Below, in pieces: positions 25,001-36,771 of a stretch of DNA of 64,000 nucleotides; the first letter of the stretch is position 1; the number at the start of each line of letters is the position of its first letter. The DNA comes from Brachionus rotundiformis (lineage: Eukaryota > Rotifera > Eurotatoria > Ploima > Brachionidae), in NCBI GenBank assembly GCA_016802295.1, contig JAESIW010000154.1, forward strand, positions 62,001-126,000, in the 5' to 3' direction. Made by a program: the position numbers and the translations under genes. Under the pieces are notes generated by a model. It saw nothing but the letters and a program-made list of their open reading frames with translations, made no database searches and had not been told where the DNA came from.

Positions 25001-27433
25001 ATTTATTTATTTGGAAAAACCATTCATATGACCTTAAAAAATTCCATTTAAATCAGTTATCTAGCTATATATCAAAAATTAAAACTACTTTTTGTTTTAA
25101 ATGAGCTTGATTTTAGACGGATTTACAGAAACCTTTTATTCACTATTAAAAATCTAATAATCTCGTACATCAAATATAAACTATTTTTTATTGTAAAAAT
25201 ATTGATTTTGTATGATACTATCTCCTGATCACACAAATTTTGTCGGGATAATTAGCATTTCGAATTATTCTTATAAAAATTTAATTGCTTGTAAAAAAGT
25301 GGACTCACTACAAATTCAAAACCAATTTCAAATAATTTTTTATCTATAAACAATTTACGAAATTGTTAAAAAATAAAACAAGCAAAATATGAGACAATTT
25401 CTTTCAAATTGACCAAAATATATTCTAATATGATAAATAATGTAAATACCTTTTTTTCACTAATAAAAATTGATTTTGAATTTAGTAATGGATATTGAAA
25501 GGCTTTAACCTATTACAAAATTTAAGTATACAACTCGTATTACTAAACAATAAGTTAATTTGTAAAATTTGATAATAATATTTATTTTGATGAATTGATT
25601 GAAATTTTTCATCATTTATTATTATAGCAACAATTCTAAACATTTTCTATAAGCTTTGAAAACGATATTTATTTTTTTTTCTTTTTTTTTTTAATTTTTA
25701 AATAAATCCTTAAAATACGAAAAAACATCATTCAATTAAAAAAAATTCACACATTATTAGCAAACAAAAAAATTATTCAATAAAATAAATCTTTTAAAAT
25801 AAGAAGAAAGAACTGGTCGTAGTCGATTCACAGACAAAAAATATCAGTCTACTGAGACTATAGTCAAAACTCTCCTATTTATTCTTTTTAATTATTTTTT
25901 GTTTATTTTGATAAATATGTTGAATCCGTATTAATGGAAAAAGCTCTATAGCATTTTGTTTTTTAATTAATCAAAAAAATATACAAAACATGAAATTTTA
26001 TCAATGAGAAACACCACCACACAAAGGATGAAAACTAAATTAGTTCTTGTATTGAAATTAATTAATTAAAAAAATATGTACAAGAAAGCAGAGGATTTCT
26101 TTCTTCCTAATAAAGCACACTTAAAAAGTTAAGTAGGCATACGAATTATTTGGCCAGGAGTGGAGTTTATTATATGAAGAACCTCGAGTATTTGATGCAA
26201 AAATGACTATTTTTACTTCATTTTTAAGCTTCGCTTTCAAAAAACTATTTATTTAGTATCAAAATCCGATTATCCCCTGCTGCCCAAAAATTGCATTGTT
26301 TGTCTTGTATTCGAGACCCATGAAGCTCACTTAAAATTTTCACCCTCGAAATTTTTCTGAAAAATCGATAAATACAAGAAATCGAAAATTTTATATCGTA
26401 TTTCTAATTAAATATTTGTCGATTGATTATATTTCGAAGCCTATTTTTTTAAATCTCGTTTTCAAATACTTAAAATAGCTACTATCCAAAAAGGAAATAG
26501 AAACGAAACTTGATAAATTCAAGAATAGTAATTTTTACCTACAAGTAAGCTAAATAACATACAATTCCTAAATGAATTAGCTAATGTCTAAGTTTGTAAA
26601 ATTTGATGATTCTAAAATTTTTGGAAATACACAATAAAATTATATTTGTATATATAACTCATAATTATATTTTTTTAAAATTTTTTGATATTTATTTTTA
26701 TACTTTGAAGTTTTATAAACGTTACTTAATATCTGAATTAAAATAAATGACTGATTACTAAATAACATGGAAAACTCAACAATTTGATAAATTTCTTTTT
26801 CTGATAATTCTGAGTTTTTCATTTAGGTCGAACTATCATCAAGTCTGTGAATTTCAGACATTAATTAAAAAGGATTTCTCGCTCCATTATTTATTAGTCT
26901 GAATATTAAAAATACAAAATCAAAAATACGGTTTGGTCTTATCTCAAATTTATAAGATTCAAATGAAATTAGAAAAAAGCTTTGTAAAAATTTAAAAGCA
27001 ATAATCCGATTTAGGTTTTTGAAATTATAGGGTTTTAAAAAATCAATAACAATACCAACAATTTTCACGTAGTTACTTGAATAAATAAATATTAGTTTAT
27101 GTGTCCTTCTATAGAAAAAAGGTTTTAAATTGACATTTTGTCGAATATCACGAAAACTTTTATGGAAAAAATTAAATTTTGAGGTTTATCTTTCAACTAA
27201 TTTCAATATTGGATTGAAATTCTAACAACTACTTTTTGTATATTCTTTTTTAATAATTCTAAGCATATTCATCAGTGTGTTTTTATCACATAAGATTATT
27301 TAAAAAATTAAATAATTTGATAAAATTCATTTTGAATCATATAATAGGGGTTTTATTTTTTTAAATTAAAAAATTTAATTTTTAAAAATTATATTTAGTA
27401 TGTATATCTTTAAAAAAAATAAATCAATATTTT
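16080..27433 (+). other. 11.3-kb gene-free AT-rich tract upstream of robo
   Basis: I find no coding exon that can be supported on either strand. The short frames at 21879-22082, 26640-26822 and 26865-27068 are AT-driven, lysine/isoleucine/phenylalanine-rich and lack any family features. There is no tRNA, satellite or recognisable transposon. It may hold regulatory DNA or 5' non-coding exons for robo. A small imperfect tandem pair at 16201-16253 is listed separately. Confidence 0.5.
16201..16253 (+). repeat. Imperfect tandem pair of about 26 bp, robo upstream region
   Basis: Two adjacent units, 16201-16226 and 16227-16253, share the pattern ATG(T)GCGCC, then AATTT, then AGCTGT. They lie about 120 bp upstream of the robo ATG on the - strand and are GC-richer than their surroundings, so they may be promoter-proximal binding sites. 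Confidence 0.45.
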
Positions 27434-28015
27434 TTAACCCAATAGATTAGTCAAGGCTGGTAGACCACCCTCGGCAACACCGGCAACCAATTGAGCAGCC
27501 AACAAAGCCAAGTTTTGAGCAGCATCAGTGAGAGCTGGTGAAATAATGTTGTTGAAGTAATCAGTGGCGATTCCGCTCAATAAATCCAAAAAACGTGGAT
27601 CAACGCTTCGTTTTCCAATACCAGACAATAGATTAGTCAAGGCTGGTAGACCACCCTCAGCAACACCGGCAACCAATTGAGCAGCCAACAAAGCTAAATT
27701 TTGGGCAGCATCAGTAACAGCTGGTGAGATAACATTGTTAAAGTAATCAGTGGCAATTCCGGTTAATAAATCCAAAATACGAGTATCAGCATTTCTTTTT
27801 CCATTGAATAAGGCTAAAACAGCATCTATTCCACCAACACTGATGGCAGCAGTTAATTGTGCAGCAAGTTCAGCTGAGGTTTGTAAAGCATCACCAATTG
27901 GAGTAAGAAGGGCTCCTAATAAACCTTCCCAAAAAGTTCTATCATCTAATCTTGAGACTGGAATTGTTGCTGATACGACAGCAATTGTTGCTAAAGTAAA
28001 GATTAAAAATTTCAT
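27434..28015 (-). CDS. Secreted Ala/Leu-rich repeat protein, unit order A-B-B
   Basis: Single-exon gene of 193 residues; family not recognised. Residues 1-16 are a clear signal peptide (MKFLIFTLATIAVVSA). The mature part is three repeated units. Unit A (about 28-74) starts FWEGLLGALLTPIGDALQ and ends LALFNGKR. Unit B1 (about 75-136) starts NADTRILDLLTGIATDYFNN and ends LLSGIGKR; unit B2 (137-193) is almost the same and ends at the C-terminus in NLLG. A and B are themselves related, sharing (T/S)P..(D)A.Q..A.LAAQL.A....GG...(A/V)L. Each unit predicts Ala/Leu-rich amphipathic helices, with no Cys. GKR between units and a final Gly would suit dibasic cleavage and amidation of released peptides, but that is inference. 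A close paralogue lies 765 bp upstream on the same strand. Confidence 0.85.
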   Translation of the reverse strand: MKFLIFTLATIAVVSATIPVSRLDDRTFWEGLLGALLTPIGDALQTSAELAAQLTAAISVGGIDAVLALFNGKRNADTRILDLLTGIATDYFNNVISPAVTDAAQNLALLAAQLVAGVAEGGLPALTNLLSGIGKRSVDPRFLDLLSGIATDYFNNIISPALTDAAQNLALLAAQLVAGVAEGGLPALTNLLG

Positions 28016-28050
28016 TTTTGATTTAAATTTAAGGAAAAAAGTTTTTTGGC

Positions 28051-28059
28051 TTTTTTATA
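28051..28059 (-). promoter_or_regulatory. TATA box of the A-B-B repeat gene
   Basis: TATAAAAAA on the - strand, 36-44 bp before the ATG. If transcription starts about 30 bp downstream as usual, the 5' leader is only some 10-15 nt. The paralogue has a TATA box at nearly the same place. Confidence 0.6.
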
Positions 28060-28779
28060 GCATCGAAATTTTTCTTGAGAAAAGCATATGGTTTGTCGCC
28101 TTCTTTTCATTTTAATAAATCTTTTATTTTTTTCAAATACCTTATTTTCCCATTAATTTTAACATCGTATCAAAAAATTTTAGCTTAAGATGCTAAATAT
28201 ATAATTAAAATTAGTTCTTTAAAAAAACGGTCATTAAAAATTTAAAACAGATAATTTTCAAAAAACGTATTCTTTTAAAAATTTCTAATGTGATGTTTTA
28301 TTCATGGACAAGATATAATTAAGGATTTTATCTGTATGTTTTAATTTACATTAAATTTTAACATACTTCACTATTTTTACAGAGAAATAAAAACTAGCTA
28401 TTTTGTATAATCTTTCAAAACAGTAACTTAAACGCCATACAAAGTTTTTTTAATATTGTATTGATAAAATTATAATAATTCAAACAAATTTATTGAAAAA
28501 AAGTTGCGTTATGAATAAGCAATATTGTTCAAATACTAATAACAGATTACAAAATCACCTTAGATTAAATTTAGAGTAATAACTCAAAGCATTATATTTA
28601 AAAATGTAAATATTTTTTTAATTCATATAAAAAATCATCAGATTTTTAATTAAAATTTAAAAAACTTCATTGATATAGAGAATATTAAATTTTATCTCAA
28701 ATTGTATTTATTTTATAATGTCTAATTAAAACTTGAAAGTAATTCAAAAATTTTATTACTCTTTTAAAACATAAAAAAA
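28060..28779 (-). other. Spacer between the two repeat-protein genes
   Basis: About 720 bp of AT-rich DNA that should hold the 3' end of the upstream gene and the promoter of the downstream one. I see no third repeat unit or remnant in it. Confidence 0.5.
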
Positions 28780-29346
28780 TTAACCCAATAGATTAGTCAA
28801 AGCTGGAATACCACCCTCAGCAACGCCGGCAACCAATTGAGCAGCCAACAAAGCCAAGTTTTGAGCAGCATCAGTGAGAGCTGGTGAAATAATGTTGTTG
28901 AAGTAATCAGTGGCAACTCCGGTTAATAAATCCAAAATACGAGTATCAGCATTTCTTTTTCCATTGAACAAGGCTAAAACAGCATCTATTCCGCCAACAC
29001 TAATTCCAGCAGTTAATTGTGCAGCTAGCTCGGCTGATGTCTGCAGAGCATCACCAATTGGAGTAAGAAGAGTTGCTAATAAACCTTCCCAAAAATTTTT
29101 GTAGTGTTTTTCTCCTCTTGATCCATTAATTAAAGCTAAAACAGCATCTATTCCACCAACGCTAATTCCAGCAGTTAATTGTGCAGCAAGTTCAGCTGAG
29201 GTTTGTAACGCATCACCAATTGGAGTTAGAAGGGCTCCTAATAAACCTTCCCAAAAACTTCGTTGTCTTAATAAATCTTCAGAAAATTTGGTTTGAACTG
29301 CTGATGCAGAGGCTACTAAAACAATAGTTAATATTACTTTAATCAT
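28780..29346 (-). CDS. Secreted Ala/Leu-rich repeat protein, unit order A-A-B
   Basis: Single-exon gene of 188 residues, paralogue of the gene at 27434. The signal peptide is residues 1-16 (MIKVILTIVLVASASA), and it differs from the paralogue's. Unit A1 (about 31-76) and A2 (about 85-131) are nearly identical, both reading FWEGLL, then TPIGDALQTSAELAAQL, then ISVGGIDAVLAL. Unit B (132-188) starts NADTRILDLLTGVATDYFNN and ends in the same C-terminal NLLG. A1 is followed by NGSRGEKHYKN in place of GKR; A2 keeps NGKR. The B units of the two genes are almost the same at DNA level as well, while signal peptides, spacers and introns of neighbouring DNA are not, pointing to recent unit exchange or gene conversion. 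Function is unknown; extracellular or secretory use is all the sequence supports. Confidence 0.85.
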   Translation of the reverse strand: MIKVILTIVLVASASAVQTKFSEDLLRQRSFWEGLLGALLTPIGDALQTSAELAAQLTAGISVGGIDAVLALINGSRGEKHYKNFWEGLLATLLTPIGDALQTSAELAAQLTAGISVGGIDAVLALFNGKRNADTRILDLLTGVATDYFNNIISPALTDAAQNLALLAAQLVAGVAEGGIPALTNLLG

Positions 29347-30004
29347 TTTTAGCTTTTATTTTTTTAATTTTTTCCTCTTATTTATAATCTGCTAAGTTAT
29401 TTATTAAATTTAAGATTTTTTTATCAATTAATTAAAAAGCATATTTTTAAGTTTCCTTACTAATGTCTTTCGATTATTTTATCAATTTGAATATCGAAAG
29501 ATATTTTTTTATATAGAAATATTTCTCTTAAACTAACAAAACGAGAGTTTTTTCAACTCTAAAAGTTTAGAAAAAATACTGTCAATTTTTTAAAATGTAA
29601 ATAAAATACCACTAGACAAAAGCAGTGAGTAAAAAATTATAAATTTTTTAAATCAAATAACAGACAATTGGAAAAGCAGTTAAAGATGAAAACATTTTTA
29701 TCCTTCATTGTTTATAGACCTTCAAAATTCCCAAAATGACCTCTTTGGTGCTTCTTTAGTTAAATATGGTCACAAAATATAAAAATGCTGATTTAATTAT
29801 TTGAAGATCAACTTTTATTACATTTTAGATATTTTTAACTAAAAATAATATTCTTTTTTTTTAGTAAAAATATTTCAAAGATTGATTTAAATTAGTTTAA
29901 TTTTTTTGTTGATAATAAGAAATTAATAGTTTTCAAAATCATTTTAAATCTGTCTTTATTTAAAAGTTTATTGAAAATGCGTAAAATTTTATCTACATTA
30001 AATT
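29347..30004 (-). other. Spacer between the repeat genes and the DCLK gene
   Basis: About 660 bp, AT-rich. Apart from the TATA box at 29377 I see no feature; the DCLK 3' end must lie in the upper part. Confidence 0.45.
29377..29386 (-). promoter_or_regulatory. TATA box of the A-A-B repeat gene
   Basis: TATAAATAAG on the - strand, 31-40 bp before the ATG, matching the position of the TATA box in the paralogue. Both genes appear to have very short leaders, as in strongly expressed secreted-protein genes. Confidence 0.6.
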
Positions 30005-33000
30005 TTATTTTGATATGAGTGTTTCAGAGGCGTAATTTTTTGCTTTTTCAACTAGTTCATTTTGATAATTTTCGCTAAACTTTTCGAAATTTGCGGGCAG
30101 GGGCTTTGAATTTCCTTGACTAACAATCCAAGGATGACATAAAACGTCTACTGCTTTCCATCTTTTACTTTTATCTACAACTAACAAGTGATTAATGAGA
30201 TCTTTCGAAGCTTAAATATTTATAAATAGATTTGAAATCGTTTTATTTTAAAAATTTCAAAAAATTTACATTCTGATATCCCTTCCCAATAAGGCATCAA
30301 ATATTCGAATTCACCGGCTTGAATGTACTTGAATAATTCATCTTGGTTTCTATCCAGGCTACGAAACTAAATCATTTATTATTAGTATAAATTTTATATT
30401 AATTTTAATTTAATGAAGTCATTAATGAATTTTTTTATTTTTAAGACTTACTGGTGGAAAGCCACATAAAAGAATATAAGTTATTACTCCACATGCCCAC
30501 ATATCTACTTCTAAACCATAACCAATTTCTGCTAAAATTTCTGGCGCCACGTAAGTAGGTGTTCCACATACTGTATATATTAGATCTTTGACTTCCATTG
30601 CCAAACCAAAATCGGCTAGTTTGATGCTTATTCGATCATCCTTTTTCCTCATCACTAATAAGTTTTCCGGTTTTAGATCTCGATGAACAATATTTTTAGA
30701 ATGTAAATAGAACAAGGCTTCACAAATGTCCTGTATCATAATAGCTGAATCTTTTTCATTAAATTTAACACTTTGACTAATTGCATCAAATAAATCTCCA
30801 CCCTAGAAAATTTATTTTATTAAACTTTTTAAATATTTTAATCATAAAAAATTACTTTTACTAAGTCTGTTATTAGATATACCTCATCTTTTGTTTCAAA
30901 TTCTTCATGTAATTTTACAATATTAGGATGATTACATGATTTCATAATTTGAATTTCATTTTCAATCATATTCTCCTTTCCCTATAAATATGTTAAATTA
31001 ATTATTTGATTTCTATTTTGTTAATCAATTACTTTCATCTTAGATTTGTCAATTATCTTAATAGCATATTCGTGTTCTGTGCTTTTTAGTTTAGCATGTT
31101 TTACAACTGCAAAATTTCCATCGCCAAGAGTTTTTAAAATTTCATATCGATCCAATATTCTATTAAAGCTAGTTATTTGTCTTTTTAGCTTAATTGGACT
31201 CTCTCTTTTTTTAGTAACTTTTTTTTCATCATCTTTAGAATCTTTATTCTCTATTTCTTTGGGCGAATTCAATGGAGATTTAGATTTAATTTGATTACGT
31301 GGCGTGTCTTGTTCTTTTATGCTCATGACAGTAGGAGATTTTTTTACTTTTCCTACAAAATCTTGCTCTTTGGAAGTCTCCTGGATAGCTTTTGGTCTAA
31401 ATTTAATTTTTCTTTTTGGTTTTTTGTTTTCGATTGGATGACTATTATCCGAATTATTAATAGGTGACAGTATATTTACATGCTTCGAGTTCGATGACGC
31501 CAAAATCTTATTCTGATTAGTGGTGCTTAAATTTTCCTTGTTATTTAATTCTTTTTTCTTTCGTTCTATCTCAATTAGTTTCAATCTTTCACGTTGACGC
31601 TGCATTTCCATATCAACTGTTACATCTGAATCGACGACTTTCTTTTTTTCTACAAAAATACACAAGGTAAAATTAAAATTTATTGATTGGGAGTAATTAG
31701 AATAAACTCACTCTTCCGTCTTCCATTTTCATCGAATTCTATCACATAATTAGTCTTTTTATCAACAGACACTTCTCCTTTAATTAAAATCTAAATTAGC
31801 TTGTTACTAAGAAAGATTTTTTTTATATTAAATGTATAGATTATTATTTGTACTAACTCAGTTTAATTATCAATGCTTATTTTTTAGAATTTTTCATATC
31901 AGATAAAATCAAATCAAAACAATTTTACAATTTCTAAAAATTGTCTAGATAATTTTTAGAAATTATTTTTTAATTATCTCCTTGGTGATTTGAATTTCGA
32001 CTTTGACTTTTCTTTCCATGGCAAGTAAATTTTAGTTGAAAATTTCAATGTTTTTTAGAGGAAAAAATAATATTTCTACTAGTAAATTAGAGCATCCTTG
32101 ATTTTTTATTATTTTTAAGTTTCTTTTAAAATTCTAAAATAAGCCTTGTTCTTCATTTATATTTGATTTAAATTTTAGAATTCAATCAAGGTATAATAGC
32201 TTTTGTTTTTTTAAAATTTTAAAATTAGAAATAATTCGTTTTGATAATAACATAAATGTTTTTTTTTTTATATTTTATAAACTTACCATCAGTATTATAC
32301 GCAACTTCTTTCTGATGTGCTTCATTTTTTTTGCCGTTATTATCTAAGCTAGAGTTTCTAGGCTTCGCCCGTGATCTAGATCGTGATGATTCCCACATTT
32401 TAAATAAGGTTTGCGCATATTCTGCATTATCAGGAAAAATTTCTTGCAATAAATCAACAATTAGATAACCTTTGAGAGGCTCTTTGCCTGAAACTCCAAT
32501 AAACATATCGTCTTCTCGAAAAAAATCTGATATTCCTTGAACCCGTTTGCCTTTTAGAGTATACAACTTTCTAATCTTGTCATTTTTCCATTGTGGTAAA
32601 CCAAAAGCGTCTGATATATCACAGACAAATTGCTCAAAACTATGCAAGGCTTTTCTATTCAGTAAAATTGTAATTCTTTTTCTAGGTCTTTCAGTTGCTC
32701 GAATAATAGTTATAATTCGCGGTTTTGCTATAGATTCCCCTGGACCAGCCACCGAAGCGTTGACCCGAAAATGATTTTCTTGAGTTTTTTTGTTCGGAAA
32801 ATTTACAGAATTACTTAATATAAAACCATTATTACTGAATTGTATTTGTTTTACTTTTGGTAGATAATAATTCTGGTTTGAATTACTCAATTGATGTATC
32901 GAAGGTAGTGGTTGTGATGAATGAAGACTTGCATTTGGAAAATCAGTACTTTTGCTTACTTAAAAATAAAAATAACTCTTCATGGTCCAGAGAAAAATTT

Positions 33001-34253
33001 TATCTATGGTTGGTACCTGCTTGTACGGAAGGTATTTGAAATAATTTCGGTGTTAGATACATTTTAGAAAATTCTCATTTTAATTTAACTCAATTTTACT
33101 TATTTTAATTTAACATGAAATTCTCAATTTTCCTGTAAAAACGAAAATTCAAACTAAACAAGAAACAAGATTTAAGATTAGCTTTTTTTTAAATAAAATT
33201 CATAAAAAGGTAATTAAAATTTAGAATTTTTTCTTTCTAAGCTCACACTATTTTACTCTCGCATAAACGAATTTCAATACAAAGTTTTTCTTTTAATTTC
33301 AATAATTAAAAAGAAACCTTTTGATTCAAATTTTGCATAAAAAGTTTAGCCTATGTTTACGAATTTGTTTATTTTTTCTCCAATGTTAAAATTAATTTAA
33401 AAAAAAAAACTTTTCTGAACTAGTTATTTTTAGGTTTAATTATTAAATTAATAGTTATTTTTAACTATCAAGTCCTATTTAAAAAAAAAAATAAAATTTG
33501 AAAAGCAAAGGTTCAAATGAAATCTTTATTAATAGGAATAAAGTTTATTTTTATAGTGTTGATACCAGCTATCGACCAAAATGATTACTTTTTCAAAAAA
33601 AATCATAAAAAAGGCATTTCTTACCATTTAGGAACAAAGTTTCGTTAATACCTTAATATTTATTTTAATTTAAAACAACTTAAAAAATTTGAAATTTAAA
33701 TTTTGCATTATTTTTGCAAAAAAAAACAGTTCTCATTGTGTTTACATAAATATTTGACAATATTTTGAAATTATTTTCTAAACAGCAACAAATAAATGTA
33801 AATAACTACACCGAAATATTTTTTTAATTCTACAAGAAGCCTAGAAAATTTACACAAACCTGATTGCCATTGTACAGATGGCATCTCACCGTATTTGGCA
33901 TGTCGAAAAGGCTCGAATGAGGCACATACGTAACTGGACCCATCTATAAGCTCATCAATGTCATTAATTTCCCGGCCTCCAACAGGTGTATACACGCGTC
34001 TTACCCCGTATGGAAGATCAACACATTTGTTTAGATGGTTCATCAAATCCTTGAATGAATAGTAGCGACTTGGACTTATTGTTACCATTTTTCCTGAAAA
34101 GTATTTATCTCCATTTTTATAAAAAGTAACTTTTCTTGGCTTCTTATCGACATTATCTTTCATGTTTACTGTTTCGTAGTCTCGATAAGCGTCGATATCA
34201 TTTACCAAATTGTGGCTCTGATGCTTCATTGGCATCATAGTTATTGTTTCCAT
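30005..34253 (-). CDS. DCLK: Doublecortin-like serine/threonine kinase
   Basis: Eight exons on the - strand: 34253..33860, 32958..32287, 31777..31712, 31649..31033, 30981..30856, 30802..30452, 30366..30270, 30210..30005. All joins are GT-AG and keep phase, giving 842 residues. DCLK proteins bind microtubules through two doublecortin domains and act in neuronal migration and transport. DCX1 is in exon 1 (RKVTFYKNGDKYFSGKMV, YGVRRVYTPVGGREI). DCX2 is in exon 2 (KRITILLNRKALHSFEQF, IRKLYTLKGKRVQGISDFF). A basic, Ser/Lys-rich linker follows. The CaMK-type kinase domain starts at about 541 (DRYEILKTLGDGNFAVVKHA) with AIKIID Lys, HRDLKPENLL, DFGLA, CGTPTYVAPE and GYGLEVDMWACGVITYIL, so it looks active. 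The first intron (901 bp) and second (509 bp) are the longest. Confidence 0.95.
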
Positions 34254-36385
34254 CGTATAAATTCTAAAATATTAGCATTAAATTTATGAATTTATATTTA
34301 AATACATAATAAAGTTTTGATAATTTTTAGGGTTATTTTAGACTAAAAAATTTTATCTGATAAGAACTCTGACGCAATATTATTTTAAAAAAATTTTAAA
34401 TTTTCATATTATAATTTTAGCTTTATTTTGAACAAAACTTGGCGCTATTCTGCATTTATTATTTCTCGAAACCTTGTCAACGAATCAAGCAAATCTGTAC
34501 ACAGGTCTCTACTGAATTAATTAAAAATCTGTCAATATATCCGGAAGACCTAAATAAGTAGTCTTTCATTTTTATATACTAAATACGACTTCAGTTATAA
34601 TTATAAGGATTCCTAGCTTAAATGAATTCAAACAGTAGGATTTAGAATTATCTATAAATTTATTTGATATGATATGAATTAAATATTTTAAAATGATAAA
34701 CGTTTGAATAAACTCAAGTAAAATCCAACTATTAATTTTATTCAAAAAATTAGCTCTAGAGACAAATAGCCCAGCATTTTTTTTTAATTTAAACTTTTGT
34801 CACAATTTAATAATGAAACACTAAGATTTTACCTTGGTTTTTTAAATAAATAGTTTTTAACGATTTATAGAAGCTTTAATTTTTTTGTATTCCAAAACTT
34901 TTAACAGATATTTAATTTTTGATAATTTATAATTGTTAAAATTTATTGATTTTAAAAACAATTTTTTTCTAAATTTGAATTACAGAAAAGCAAATATTGA
35001 TATTTTTCTTTAGGCAAAATAAATTTTAAAAATCTATATTTTTTGAAAAACGATATTAAAAATTTGATTCTAAGATGGTTGATTATTTGGTCTGATAAAA
35101 TTTTACTTGATTTTAAGAAATAATGTCTTAACAACTTCTGATTATTAAAAAATGCAGATATTCCTAATATTGATTTTTATCTTAATTACATTTCAAATAA
35201 AAATTTTAAAATAATCAATAATGAATTATATTCTTAAAGCATTTAAATGTTTAAAACAAACTCCTACAATTCAAGATTGATTTTGTTATATTAAAAAGCT
35301 TTTTTGCTTATGAATTGTTTTCCTTGACCATAATAGAATAACGAAAATAGAATCTTACTTCCAGTCTTTCCTGAAATTTAATCACTAATTCATTTTTTGA
35401 AGATAGGATGAACTTATCACCCTGAATAATATTAGCTATCGAAATAACTTTATTATAACATTATTCTTTGTGATTAGGTAATTTCCAGTTACCATGTTAC
35501 GAAATTAAAAGCTTTTCTTTTCAACATTTGCCTATGAATTCCAAAAATTAATATTTTTATGTAGAAATAAATTAGGTGTTTCTTTTCCATGCAGTTTTAA
35601 TAGAAATAATTATTGCTTTTAATAAGAAATTAACTCAAGTCTTATAATAATGCTTCAATCAATATAATCTTTGGAATAAAAAGTGTGTAAAAAATTAATC
35701 AGCTTAAATATTTGTATTTGTACTTGTCCCATATATGACTCGGCAGCTTCTTGAATCAATTTAAGTTTGTTCTAAATAAGATTTGGTTGAATTCGATAAA
35801 TAGACTTAGAAAGCCATACAACAAAGGCGACTTAAAAGCCAATTTCGTGATTTTAGTTTACGCTTGAGAAAATTAGTTTTTAAGATATTTAGAAAGGCAC
35901 TTTAATTCGTTGCTAACTTTTCTAAATTGGCGATCGATTTCCTCAGATTAGTTTTTTTTGAAGAAAAAAAAATTTCGAAATTTATTGTTTAATACTTTTA
36001 GAATTATTTTGAAAAATTTTCAGTTTGTAGAAAATCTTATTTAAATATGAAGACTTTTAAGTAAACGCAAAAGTCTTTGCATAAAGCTACTCTTAATAAT
36101 TACATTTTCAATATTTAAAAAAGCCTTTAAAGTTTTTAATTATGAATTGCTCAAAATGTTTGGTTGAACTTATTTAACTCATTTAACTTGAATATTTTAT
36201 ATTATTTAAAATTTTTAATACATCAAACAGATTAATTTCATATTTTTTCTTAATTCATTTATTTATTAGATTAAATTTTTTTGTAAAACCACTATTTTTT
36301 TTAGAAATTTTAATAGGGTCAAAAACTGAGATGTATTTTGAAAATTGATTTAAATTATTGCTGAAAATAGGGAAAATAGATAATA
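34254..36385 (+). other. Gene-free region between DCLK and the coiled-coil orphan
   Basis: About 2.1 kb of AT-rich DNA between two divergent genes. It must contain both promoters. No exon, RNA gene or repeat could be supported; the 60-codon frame at 34952 on the - strand is AT noise. Confidence 0.45.
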
Positions 36386-36771
36386 ATGATGGAAATAAGC
36401 GATTATGATGGCAACGATCAAGTTTCGAAAAAATATAAAGATGAAATCAAGAAATTAAAAGAACTTCTAATCAAACAACAAAACTTATTGAACAAAATGA
36501 ATCATGAAAACCTTCGTTTAAGTCAAAAAATAAACTTTTTTGAAAAATCTAAGATACCTTGTAATCAAACCAATTTAAGCCTCAGAGAGTAATAGTATTA
36601 AATTTATTATTTATTATTTTACTAATTAAATATTTTTCTAGACTTTTAGACCAAAATAAAAGCCTTCAGGAACAGCTTCTATTGTCACAATATTATGGCT
36701 CAAAACTGCTTAGAGAATTAAATGAAACAAAGGAAAAACTAAAAAAATTAAATCTCAAGTCAGATAAATAA
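36386..36771 (+). CDS. Small coiled-coil protein, family not recognised
   Basis: Two exons, 36386..36588 and 36642..36771 (AGA GA|GTAATA ... TTCTAG|A CTT), give 110 residues. The 53-bp intron has the size of other introns nearby, and splicing extends a continuous heptad pattern, which supports it. I cannot name the family. Residues about 15-53 (KYKDEIKKLKELLIKQQNLL, then NKMNHENLRLSQKINFFE) and about 66-108 (LLDQNKSLQEQLLLSQYYGS, then KLLRELNETKEKLKKLNLK) are strongly predicted coiled coils. No signal peptide, membrane segment or Cys pair is present. It may be a structural adaptor subunit of a cytoskeletal or centrosomal complex; that is a guess from shape alone. The two ATGs at 36386 and 36389 are adjacent, so the start may be one codon later. 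Confidence 0.72.

Noticed and set aside
27750..28115. 121-codon frame on the + strand over the repeat gene, and a similar one at 28910
   Set aside because: Mirror frames arising from the repeated units of the - strand genes; no start context or signal of their own.
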